NCBI RefSeq assembly: GCF_910592395.1
Contig: NC_088315.1
Span: 14,985,808-15,049,807 of the forward strand
Direction: 5' to 3'
From: Lineus longissimus
Lineage: Eukaryota > Nemertea > Pilidiophora > Heteronemertea > Lineidae
DNA: 64,000 bases
Part shown: piece after piece, positions 22,780-32,434 of the stretch
Position numbering within the stretch: position 1 is the stretch's first letter
Layout of the letters: every line of letters starts with the position of its first letter
Notes under the pieces: generated by a model
What the model saw: only the letters and a program-made list of their open reading frames with translations
Databases searched by the model: none
Told to the model about the DNA's origin: nothing
Program-made: the position numbers and the translations under genes

Positions 22780-22860
22780 TACTGACTATTCCAAGGTTTA
22801 TCACTGGTTACATGGTTTCACTGATTCCAAGCTTTATTAACTACCATTTGACATGATGGC
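22780..22860. repeat. Repeat R3, inverted copy of 17935-18000
   Basis: tattccaaggtttatcactg, tggtttcactgattccaagc and the tail catttgacatg are the reverse complement of the 17.95-kb block with a few differences. The two copies face each other about 4.8 kb apart across the transposon cluster. Confidence 0.75.
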
Positions 22861-22904
22861 CTCTTGTATATGCTACTACCTCGTATCCCTCTGAACCATT
22901 GGCT

Positions 22905-23400
22905 CATTTTTTATGAATGGTATTCCCGCCTTAGAGCATTGGTTTTGTGGAATGCCCAGTATAGTGAAGATTTTAGAGTAACCAGGGGATTCGTCAGGGG
23001 AGTATTCTATCCCCTCTTATTTTTATTATGTTCACTGATGATCTACTTAAAGAACTTTCTGGCTTTGGATTTGGTGTGCGTTTATCCCAGTTTTTATTCA
23101 ATAATCTTGCATATGCTGATGATGTAAACCTTATGGCCTCAAGTGTCGTTGAGCTTCAGTGCTTAATTGATATATGTACGGCTTACGCCAGAAGGTGGCG
23201 GTTTGTTTTTAGCATAAAAAAGACTAGATGTATACTTTTCGGAAAGGAGGTTTTGGCCAAGGCCCCAGAATGGCATATTGACAATAATGTAATAACCAAT
23301 GTCGATGAAGTCCACATCCTAGGAGTTAAGATTTATAATAATTTGTCATCATCATATGGAGCAGAGGGTCTCTGCTGCACAACGTAGAGCCTATTGTTTG
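22905..23400 (+). pseudogene. Non-LTR retrotransposon reverse transcriptase fragment
   Basis: Motif order fits the RT palm. A frameshifted T-R-G-(F)-V-R-(Q)-G...P-L-L-F block lies near 22980-23020. Then come F-T-D-D-L-L-K-E-L, the catalytic L-A-Y-A-D-D-V-N-L-M-A-S-S (YADD at 23112-23123), C-T-A-Y-A-R-R-W-R-F-V-F-S-I-K-K-T and H-I-L-G-V-K. Another frameshift near 23345 leads into S-A-A-Q-R-R-A-Y-C. Only about 160 residues of RT remain, with no endonuclease and no target duplication seen. Confidence 0.85.
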
Positions 23401-24419
23401 TCAAGTGCTGGGTTCAGCTCTCCGGGGCTTTGCTCAGAGGCCAAAGACTGCCATTCTACCAATTGCTACCTCTGGGTGTTCTAGTGTTATCATGAATAAT
23501 CATGATCTGAATTTGTTACATAGTTTCAAGAGTAATAATATCAAACGCTCGGTTTGACTAAGCGGCCATACCACAGCAAACCCCTTGTGGTCATATCTAT
23601 AGAGCCAGTGTCTTCTATCATTCTTAACAGTAAATTTATATTTTAAAATAGGATTTTTTTGCAGCGGTCCCCGGCACGCGAAATTAATGTTGCACACCTA
23701 GCCGATTTTATAGCCGGGCGCGATTGTACTGAAGGCACCCTTTCATACTCTGTGTCCTCACGTTGGATAACCGCTGCATTTTAGCGACCAATATGTACGG
23801 TTCAGCGAACTTCCCTTTTAATAAGATTTTCAAGGTACAGCACACATTTTTACAATTTTCGATAAGTTCCTGTTGTTTAATCCGGTTCTACGTATAATGC
23901 ATGCATCATCGGTCGTTGTAATTTACATCAGCATGCCCATGTTGTTCTGACATAGAGAAACAGAGCTAATATTCACGTTGAAAGTTGGAAATTTGATGAT
24001 CTTCAAAGACATCATTTTATGGCGAAGCCTCTGAAAATGACACCATTTTCGCATGACCTTCGTGTACTACAATGCTAACAGTATTAAAGACTGACGAAGT
24101 AATAAGTAATATGCATGCCCCTTTGCTAAGATACAGCGCAAAATATCTTGAGTTCATGAAAGTTTACGGTGTTAAGCGATATTACTGTGCACTGGTTTAG
24201 CAACGTAACGCACTGAAAGTGTACGGGTTGTATGGTTCAACGATTAAAAATTATTTATCGCATATCACTCGAAATATTCCCAATCTAAAATGTAACTTTA
24301 CTACCAACAGTTGATCGTTTTTGCCTTCGAGGCGTGGGAATTCTCTTCAATTAGCCAAATATTTTACGCTATTTCAGGAGCAATGTTTCTTCACAAATTT
24401 TGAGCGAAAACGTCGACAA
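23401..24419. other. Non-coding stretch
   Basis: Nothing recognisable apart from the decayed end of the RT fragment in the first hundred bases. Confidence 0.5.
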
Positions 24420-24565
24420 AAATGCACGGTCTCGTCGGGCAATATCCCATACACCATCCCGGAGAGTGCACTTTATGATGGTAGGTTTTGTCGCAAACCG
24501 CACACTTGTAAGGGTTCTCGCCAGTGCTATCCTTGAGGTGTCTTGTGCTGATTGAGCGTCCATAC
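24420..24565 (-). pseudogene. C2H2 zinc-finger remnant
   Basis: Read on the minus strand, one frame gives T-L-N-Q-H-K and, one base on, the next gives R-H-L-K-D-S-T-G-E-N-P-Y-K-C-A-V-C-D-K-T-Y. This is a finger helix followed by the TGExPYxC linker and C-x2-C of the next finger. The frame change and the missing second His pair show it is broken. Probably a relic of a KRAB-less zinc-finger gene or a retrocopy. Confidence 0.55.
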
Positions 24566-25166
24566 GACATACGTCAGACACCCGTGCTTCGAACATTACG
24601 AGCGTATTACGAACCGTTGCTCGGAGAACATCTTGTTTGTTGAAAGTTAAAGTAAAATTCTATCAGTCAAATTGTTGTTTGCTTATAGGATGTTCATGGT
24701 GATGAGAAGAGCTGTACCATGCCATGGAGTGCTCCAGTATACGTCGGAAACTGAATTTCGACATACAGATTGCCTTTGTTAAACCGTACGAGGTGAAATC
24801 GCTGAACCGTACTCGAGGGTCCGCTAAACATGTACGGTCATTGCAGAAATCGGTCAAAATCACGAAAAAAATTAAGAAAAGGGCAGAATTTCGAATGAAA
24901 TACCCTGGAACACATACCCAGAGGTTGACTCCATAGCATCGTAGGGGATGTGACGGCCTACCGTCGACCAGACAGCGATTTCATGGTACCCTACTAAACT
25001 TGTTTAAGATTGTAATTAAATAGCCTTATAAACGACAACAACCATCGCGTTATGATCTGAAGGACAGTAAATTATATCTAGCAAGAGCCCAGGCCGCTAC
25101 ATCACAAATATTTATTCATTTCTTCTTTATTTTATTTCATATACGTTCTCATTTTTGGAAGTTTTA

Positions 25167-25231
25167 ATAATGATAATGATAATAATAATAATGACGACGA
25201 CGACGACGACAACAACAACAATAATAATATT
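25167..25231. repeat. Trinucleotide microsatellite (ATA/ACG/ACA)
   Basis: Runs of aat, gac/acg and aac units follow one another: aataataata, then gacgacgacg, then aacaacaaca, then ataataata. The phase is shared, consistent with slippage plus point changes. Confidence 0.95.
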
Positions 25232-25309
25232 CAGAAGAAGATCCAAATACAAATCACGAACATTCCCGAGAGCTCAGCTGAGGCCTTCCTCGGGAAATGT
25301 ATATTTGAC

Positions 25310-25580
25310 CCGTCAGCTTTAATTACGAGATTTTGAAATGAACCCGCTTTCAACCCAACTTGCACTAGATCAATGTACAGACATGGGCATAGGCCTTAAT
25401 GGTCATTCCAAGCATTTCATTAGAAAATCTTATAAGATATAGGTGAAATGACCTGTTATTGATATTGCATGACGTTTCCATTCATCTTTAACTTGCAAAG
25501 CTTCGTCATATTTGTGCCTTTTCTATAGCTTACGAGGGCACTTTTAGGAGTGTAAGGTAGGACAAAACCTGTATTTTTCA
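25310..25580. repeat. Dispersed repeat R4, copy 1
   Basis: attttgaaatgaaccc, caacttgcactagatcaatg and acagacatgggcat match, inverted, 28760-28860. The whole block also matches in direct orientation 29545-29870, including gaaatgacctgttatt and atgacgtttccattcatc. Confidence 0.8.
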
Positions 25581-25685
25581 ATTTATTTCAAGAAATACAT
25601 TTCAAGCTATTAAATGTTCACCTAGTAACTTTTCACCTAAACGTTTCTTCCAAAAGTGAAAATTGTGATGAAGTAATAAATTATA

Positions 25686-28600
25686 AGGTAAAATGGGGGT
25701 AATTGTAGCCCCTTTTTCACCTATGACTTTGGTTACGCAAGATATTTCCACGCAGATTCACTAAAACTTGCCAGCATCTTGTAGTGGCACCTCTTCCAAT
25801 TTTACAGTCTGCAATTTAGGGCACTTAGTCTAAAACAATGCCTCTGAGAGACAATACAAGACTCATGCTAAGGGGCTACAAATACCCCGTGGTCTTGGGG
25901 TATTTGTAGCCGCTGACTAAAATTTAAAAGTGCATGTTTTTTTTATGTAGGAGAACATTTTTTTCACACGTTTATGGTGTTTATTAGAAACAAAGCTTTC
26001 AATATTATTCCAATCTAGGTTGACTACGAGATTTTGCTGGTATCAAACGATATTTATTGAACACATTAAGTGATGTTCGATGCAATCACTTTCCAACAAT
26101 TTAAACAATATCGTCGCAAATCAGACTGATTTTAAACTGGTGTAAAAAGACAAGGTTCTTTTTATCACCTCTGTTGTACATTACACGTTGTGTCAGACAA
26201 CATCTTTTGACATTCTGAATTGACTGACGGTCTTGTCGTGCGCCAATAAAAGCTTCAGTTTCAGTTATGGGTCATGTATCAACTCCAACTATAGCTGGCA
26301 CCACTTAATGGTAATGCAATGTACCATGAGAAATGCTGCTATCTCATCAATGGTGTGGCTAGAGACAGCAGTAATTTTGAAAATATTAACACTATTTCGA
26401 AATAATTTTGGATAAACTAGTATGAAACCTCAATGTATCATTATTGTTGGTACACAAAGGGATAACATTGTATCTAGTTCGGATCGATTTATGATTAAAT
26501 AAAATAATTCGGGTATAAGAATAAAAAACCTAGCATTTTCATGATTTATGACAGGATACTCTACTCTTCCATTTACCTGTCCCACTACCGAACCCATAAA
26601 TATTATTTTTAAGTCCAATGTTGAGGAAAATGGGGTGGGAGTATGGTCAAAATAGAAATGTCCTGGTTGAATAGATTATATAGTCGGTGTCCAAGCACTA
26701 AGATGACCATCAAAGCGACCTAAACTCTATGAGGTAATCGGAATGTCACCCGGCAAAAGCGTGACAACAGCTCCCGCATGCTCTTCAGTGTTACAGCACA
26801 AGATGGGAAACAAAGATTTGGGCTTTCACAGTTTAAACAGGGACAATAATACAGGGTTATTTAATCGAATTCTCTGGCCAAACTATAGACTGTTAAGTTG
26901 GCCTGTAACTGGGGTACTGAGCAGGATTTGAACAAATGAAAGGATTAAACTAATGAACATTGCTAAAAAGGTTTATTTTTGAAACATTCATCATCATCAT
27001 CATCTACATCCGATTCGAACATCAACTCATTGTCATCATCATCCTCTATCAGCTCGTCTTTGCTGGAGGTGGGATTACTGCGCCCTCATATCCGTCAGGA
27101 AGAAGCCCGCTCAGCCACCATCTACTGTCGATCACTCGTTCGACCAATCCTTCCCAACCGAGACTGGTCATACGGACTTCTTCCTGGCGGGAAATCGGAC
27201 CACTGTGTCCTTACTCATGAGCATCCCCAATTTCCCATGCTTTCCATAAGGACCTGAGGTGGCTCTTAAAACTACGGTTAATCGTTAAGTCCAAAGGCTG
27301 GAGAAGGGAGGAGGGAGTCCTGCCTATTCGCTCGTGGGATTTCTTGACGTGACAGGTGATGCCGATGGGCCGGGTATTGATCTACGATGAGGGGGAAGTT
27401 GGTTTTACACCTCTGGCCAAAATACTGAACAAAAGAAAGAAAATAAAACTTCGTTTTTGAAAATTGACTATAAAATCGCATCAGAATGAGTGATTCTCTT
27501 AAGCGGGGCGCACACAGAGTAATACGGCTGAGACGTTTTTTGGGTATATCATTTCTGCATTTTGGTGCAGCCGTATTCAGACACAAAACAAAAAGTTCCT
27601 GTGTGTACTTGCATACGCCTCGCCTCCTGTTTTGGCAGTCTAAAGCAAAGTGACGTTGTTTTCATCCGGTGCGTTCTTAAGGATTAACTACAGGCACCTG
27701 GGTCGAAATTATTCAGACAAAATCTCGAAAATGCCACTGACTGAAACAGCTCGCGATGATCTTTTACTCCACCTGAGAGCAAACGTTTCCATCAATTCCT
27801 GACAAAAAATTGAGGTACCTTGTTCATCATGGCCATGTTGCCGAGTTCTGCGACGTATTCTCTCATCTTGAGTGCATCGATCACGCCTTTCTGTCATTTC
27901 CTCCATCTGGAGAAAGTCCGTGAGTGGATACGAAAATGGTTCGCAAATGAACGCATAGACTGGGCATAGTAAATGCCTATTGCATGTCGCAGCCTGAAAG
28001 TGTCAACGTAGTCCAACCGCTGAATTAAGCTGTAACCATGAAGATGCCTCTTTCATATCATGCCTGCTCATCATCCGACCCATCGATACATACAACACAA
28101 ATCCAAAATGCAAAGCAAAAAGTTATCCAAAGTTACCTCATCTTGACAAATCGAACCACAACCCACATCCTATACACTCAAGGTCCAACTTGTATTACGT
28201 TTTTTGATGTAACTTAGGCCCTACTATGACTTGAGCTCTCCCCGTCAAAATAGGCCTACCTCGGACTTTGTCATTATTTTGCCATGTTCGGTAGTAGGAC
28301 AGGTAAATGGAAGAATAGAGTATATTGAGTTATTTATAGGGGCGCCAAAGACCCCGAACCAACGGGCTACAAATACCCCGAACCAACGGGCTACAAATAC
28401 CCCGAGGGTACCTTTTTTAGAAAAGTGTCTATGAAAAATGTACTTTTAATAATGACATCAAATGCCGCCTACAACATTCTCTATACTCAATACTGATCAC
28501 CTGAACCAAGTTTCAACTGTGTCAATGTTCTGCAGATGTGGAAAATTCAGACCTGTAAAAAGTTCGATCCCAACATTTTTTGTGCATGTGTCTGATTTCT

Positions 28601-28711
28601 TTCCTTCTTATAGCCAAAGCTCTTACATAATTCCATGGTTACCGGAATATGAATCAAAAACATTGCCATGGGCTACAATTAGACCGGGGCTACAAATACC
28701 CCATTTTACCT
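25686..28711 (-). mobile_element. Second pogo-like transposon (3.0 kb) with TA duplication
   Basis: The left end aggtaaaatgggggtaattg and the right end (reverse complement) aggtaaaatggggtatttgt are inverted repeats, flanked by TA (25684-25685 and 28712-28713). Sub-terminal gggctacaaataccccg units occur at 25871 and twice at 28358-28405. A minus-strand transposase remnant lies at 27060-27600. Fragments of the same family are at 43101-43202 and 48066-48110. Confidence 0.85.
27060..27600 (-). pseudogene. Pogo/jerky-like transposase remnant
   Basis: Reading down the minus strand, one frame carries F-P-L-I-V-D-Q-Y-P-A-H-R, the second catalytic Asp motif. After a frameshift the next gives L-Q-P-L-D-L-T-I-N-R-S-F-K-S-H-L-R-S-L-W-K-A-W, the third Asp motif with its Asp kept, followed by a stop and E-E-V-R-M...W-E-G-L. 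The first Asp motif and DNA-binding domains were not found. It matches the orientation of the surrounding element. Confidence 0.7.
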
Positions 28712-28759
28712 TAATAAGACTTAGTATAGCGCCCTTTCCACTGAAACATAACTAATGTA

Positions 28760-28860
28760 ATGATGTTTAAGGGGCTTATATGCCCATGTCTGTATATTTT
28801 CCATTGTGCAAGGTGATTCAAATTTTGTTCATTTCAAAACCTCCTGATTAAAGTAAAGTT
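28760..28860. repeat. Dispersed repeat R4, inverted copy
   Basis: The reverse complement of 25310-25410: aggaggttttgaaatgaaca then caccttgcac and atacagacatgggcatata. With copy 1 it brackets the pogo-like element. Confidence 0.75.
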
Positions 28861-28866
28861 AAGATA

Positions 28867-30350
28867 AAGTTTGAAAAAACTGCAAATAAAATAACCATTT
28901 TACTCATATGAACAATATGTATTCCTTTCTTAAGAGTTAAGAGGCAGAGATACTGGGTGAATTTTTCTGATATTTTTACAAGTCCCAAACCAAAAACATG
29001 ACATAAAGAATGTTGCTTGCTAACTGATATTAAATATATATCTTTGGTATCAGTAACAAACATTGAATAAAATAGTCTTTTAGGTTCACAAATCTTCCTA
29101 ATTATGAGAAACAAAATACATTTTTTGGTGCAAGAAATAAGCAAACCTGCTAATTTGTCCCTGCCAAAAACCTTATCAATGCGTGAATAAGGGTCATTGC
29201 CAGGGCAAGGTAGCATTTTGAAGAAAAAGAATCGCCAGTTCTATGTTTATAAGTAAATGGATATTTTATTTGGACCTTTTCAAACTTTTCAATGTGCTTA
29301 AGGTTTTGCCATAAGTGCCACCATTTTTGCTAGATTTTGATATTAGATGCAATTAGGAATTACGAGTTATTCAGAATGAAGTAAATTTCCATTTTTAACC
29401 TAGGAGGATGCTGTCTGAAAAACAAAGCAGAGGCTCCCAACCTTGAAATTGGCATCGACTTCGTTTGGAAAGAGTTCTATTTGCTTTAGGATTTTAAATT
29501 CTAGCCAAATTAGTGGTGCCTATGGCCAGCCCTTAATCATGAGGTTTTAAAAGGAACCAGTTTTGAACCAACCTTGCACTGCAGGCTAATGTACAGCCGT
29601 GCGCATTGGCCTACAAACTTGTACGCTACGCATATGACAAAAATCTATGGTCTTTCCAGGCATTTGATTACATTATCCTAAATTATGGTGACAGCCAGCA
29701 CGGCCAGAAACAGCGATGTAAGAGCTTGGTGAAATGACATGTTATTCATATTACATGACTTTTCCATTCATCGATGGTTTGCAAAGCTTTATGCCACTTA
29801 TATAGCTAACTAGGCCTACCAGAATTGTGTAAGATAGTGTAAGTTGGGGACAAAACCTCACAGCAAAGACGTAGTTTTGCCAAGGAAGAAATTGAAAAAA
29901 CTGTAACTAAAATCACCATTTACTCATAAACTACTAGTAATTTTTTTCTTAAAAATACTGGCTTTCCCTAGCAATGACCCTTATTCACGCATTGATAAGG
30001 TTTTTTTTAAATTCAACCAGTATGATAAGAGTCGATTTCTATGAACCTTTTTCAAGCATTGTCTAGGAGTTCGGCCGAGCAAAAACAAGCAGGTGTGCTT
30101 ATTCTGTTCATAAAAAACAACAACATGTATCTCATGATTAGGAAGATAACTTAAGGGTTGACCATACGTACCACCATTTTTGCTAGAACTTGAAGTCTAA
30201 AAGCAATTAAATCCCTTTCAAAACAAAGAGAACCCTTTTCTAGAGAACCGCCTTCTAGGTTTTAAATGGGCATTCACTTCATTTTGACGGAGTTCTAATT
30301 GATTTTGGATTTCAGGTTCTAGCCTAAATGGTAGTACCTATTCCCAACCA
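28867..30350. repeat. Imperfect duplication with a 30-bp perfect inverted segment
   Basis: 28867-28960 (gaaaaaactgcaaataaaat) matches 29889-29965 directly. 29305-29520 (caccatttttgctaga, gaattacgagttattc) matches 30165-30345 directly. Between them, 29171-29200 is the exact reverse complement of 29971-30000 (gcaatgacccttattcacgc plus attgataagg). Repeat R4 copy 3 occupies 29545-29870. No coding signal was seen. Confidence 0.8.
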
Positions 30351-30990
30351 AAAAGCCAGTTTGATTTCTTTGTTACGGACCTCACATCTGATATCAGTTA
30401 CATTCTTCTTTTTAATAATGTTTTAGGTTTTCGACTTGTAAACGTTTAAATATCACAGTGTATAGTGTTGATGCGAATAACTCAGTTTGAGAGGGAATGA
30501 AGTGTTTCTATACGAAATCTTAGAGGCTTTTTGACGTTTTCCTTTATATCACAGTGTACATTGTGACCGTGCATGAGCCTTGGCAGTCTACAGTAAACTA
30601 GGGCAGAAATCTAGAGCACAAATTTTTTCGGTCTAACAAGCTTTGCATTGCATTGTTGGGGATTCCCCTTCCAAGTTTCAACCACGTGATGGGATTATTT
30701 GCCTTGGTGTTTTACCCATTTCATCTCTCCTCAGCAATCATCAGCCTCATCAGCTGCGACCCTCGAAGGCAACGGGCTTGTTAAAATACAGTTACATAAC
30801 TTACAAATTAGTAAAAACTGCGAGAGCACACCCAGGCCCGTTGGTTTTTTAGAAAACAGACTTGCCAAGTCAACTCGTAGTGCCAGACATGAAAAGCACG
30901 ACTGAATACCATTTTGCCTGATTACATCAAATCATTTTGTCTGGACATCAGCACAGACTGAAATAGATTAGCAGGGATAAGCGTGCGGGG
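30351..30990. other. Non-coding stretch upstream of the ZP gene
   Basis: No exon or repeat was recognised. It may hold distal regulatory sequence for the ZP gene. Confidence 0.5.
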
Positions 30991-30998
30991 CGACTGCG

Positions 30999-31088
30999 AT
31001 TGGTTGTTCGGAATGGATCTTGCTGTGATTGGTTGACGTATTTGCGGCTGAATTACGTCATCATAAAGGGGAAAAGTTTGTATAAAAG
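30999..31088 (+). promoter_or_regulatory. Core promoter of the ZP gene: two inverted CCAAT boxes, CRE-like sites, TATA
   Basis: ATTGG (inverted CCAAT) lies at 30999-31003 and again at 31028-31032, the latter running into TGACGT (31034-31039). TACGTCA is at 31054-31060 and TATAAAAG at 31081-31088. Spacing is right for a transcription start near 31111. Factor identities are inference. Confidence 0.75.
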
Positions 31089-31110
31089 GCGCCGTGGACT
31101 CGGTTCTTCA

Positions 31111-31177
31111 TCATTACGGAAATCTGTGCTCTAGCGTCTGGGCGTATACCTCATCAGACCAAGGAAGACTACTGCGG
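31111..31177 (+). other. ZP gene, 5' untranslated exon
   Basis: The start is inferred as about 30 bp after the TATA box. The exon ends at donor G|GTAAGA (31178). There is no ATG in it, so translation starts in the next exon. Confidence 0.6.
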
Positions 31178-32036
31178 GTAAGATTTATTTATTTCGTATT
31201 TTTGCAATCAAAGGAGGTCCCATTTTGGCAATATTTTTGACAATAATAGTTTTCTCCCGTATCTTTAACCCACTTGAAGAATGTGTACAGCGCTGGCATG
31301 TTTGTAATTGATATGTATGATTCTCCAAAGCAAATTTACGCCCCAAGATGTGCTCGCATGCCTCTCATGGTCTTTGCTTCGGACCATTGGTGTGTTGAAG
31401 TGCAAAAACAATGCAAGAAAGAAATTGTAGGCATCATTCCTCCTCGGCAAAATATGAACCAATGTCGCTGCAGATTCCAAACCCTTGGCCATCTAGATTT
31501 ACTTCCATGAGAAGCGGCACCTGACAAATGAGTGATTTTTGCTTTTGACCTATTACGCGTTTTTATACTATAACGTATGGTTATTTTTTGTTTTTAATGA
31601 TATTTACACCCCCCCCCCTCCCCCAATCTTTGGTTTTAGGCCGGAATATGCCAGTCAAGATATAACCACTATAGTTGATGGCTTTTTTGGCAAGGACTGG
31701 GTAATAATTTTTGCGCTTGGATAAATCTCCAGTTAAGGTAAAAAATTCTAGGCAGATTTGAAGCAAATTTCAGGCACATCTGAATGTTTTCAGTATTTTT
31801 CTGCCGTCTTAAGGAAAGAATATTGCCAATCATTTATCCTCTTGCATTTGGCTTGTGCTTCAGTACCCCGATGCTCTCGAGCGGAGAGCATAGGAGGTAT
31901 GTATACATTTTGGGGTGAAATATTGCTTTTTCGCACATTGGTAAGTGCAGACACTTACTCCGCTCGAAAGCGATTTTATTTGCCCAAAATGCCCATGCAT
32001 GAAGTTGGAACGACATTCCCGTCCCACCGTAAAACT

Positions 32037-32127
32037 GTCATCATCCAGATAATTCGTGTTGGGCATGCCAGTTTTGGTTTACGGTCATCATCCAGATAAT
32101 TCGTGTTGGGCATGCCAGTTTTGGTTT
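32037..32127. repeat. Tandem duplication, 44 bp at 47-bp spacing
   Basis: The block starting gtcatcatccagataattcg and ending cagttttggttt occurs at 32037-32080 and 32084-32127. It lies in the intron before the signal-peptide exon. Confidence 0.95.
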
Positions 32128-32367
32128 GTTCCATAGATTTGAAAGCATAATCGGAATTTGCAAAGGAATAAATTTCATTTAATAGCGGCATCTTTTAATT
32201 TAAGTTAATTAATCATTAATCCTGGGATCCATAGTGATTGTCGTCAAATTTTCATTGCATTTCTGTGGGTACTTTTGAAAGTGATTTATTTTTTGTTGGG
32301 TTTATTTTGGCTCCCGTTTGAATCTTGCCTCCTTTTTTGAATTTTGCATGTTTTCTGTTTCAGTGAA

Positions 32368-32434
32368 ATGCTGTTACTGGCTGTGATCGTCTGCGCTGCC
32401 ATGCTGTGTACCACCGGCGCAACTTCGGGCATCG
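32368..32434 (+). CDS. ZP gene, coding exon 1 (signal peptide)
   Basis: Acceptor TTTCTGTTTCAG at 32363, then ATG four bases into the exon. Encodes MLLLAVIVCAAMLCTTGATS, a clear secretion signal. Donor GTGAGT, phase 1 out. Confidence 0.9.

Noticed and set aside
26960-27257. Plus-strand Ser-rich open frames
   Set aside because: They come from a tcatcatc tract and lie antisense to the pogo-like transposase remnant, which has catalytic motifs.
32037-32127. Possible CRISPR-like direct repeats
   Set aside because: Only two units, a 3-bp spacer and a eukaryotic setting; a plain tandem duplication.
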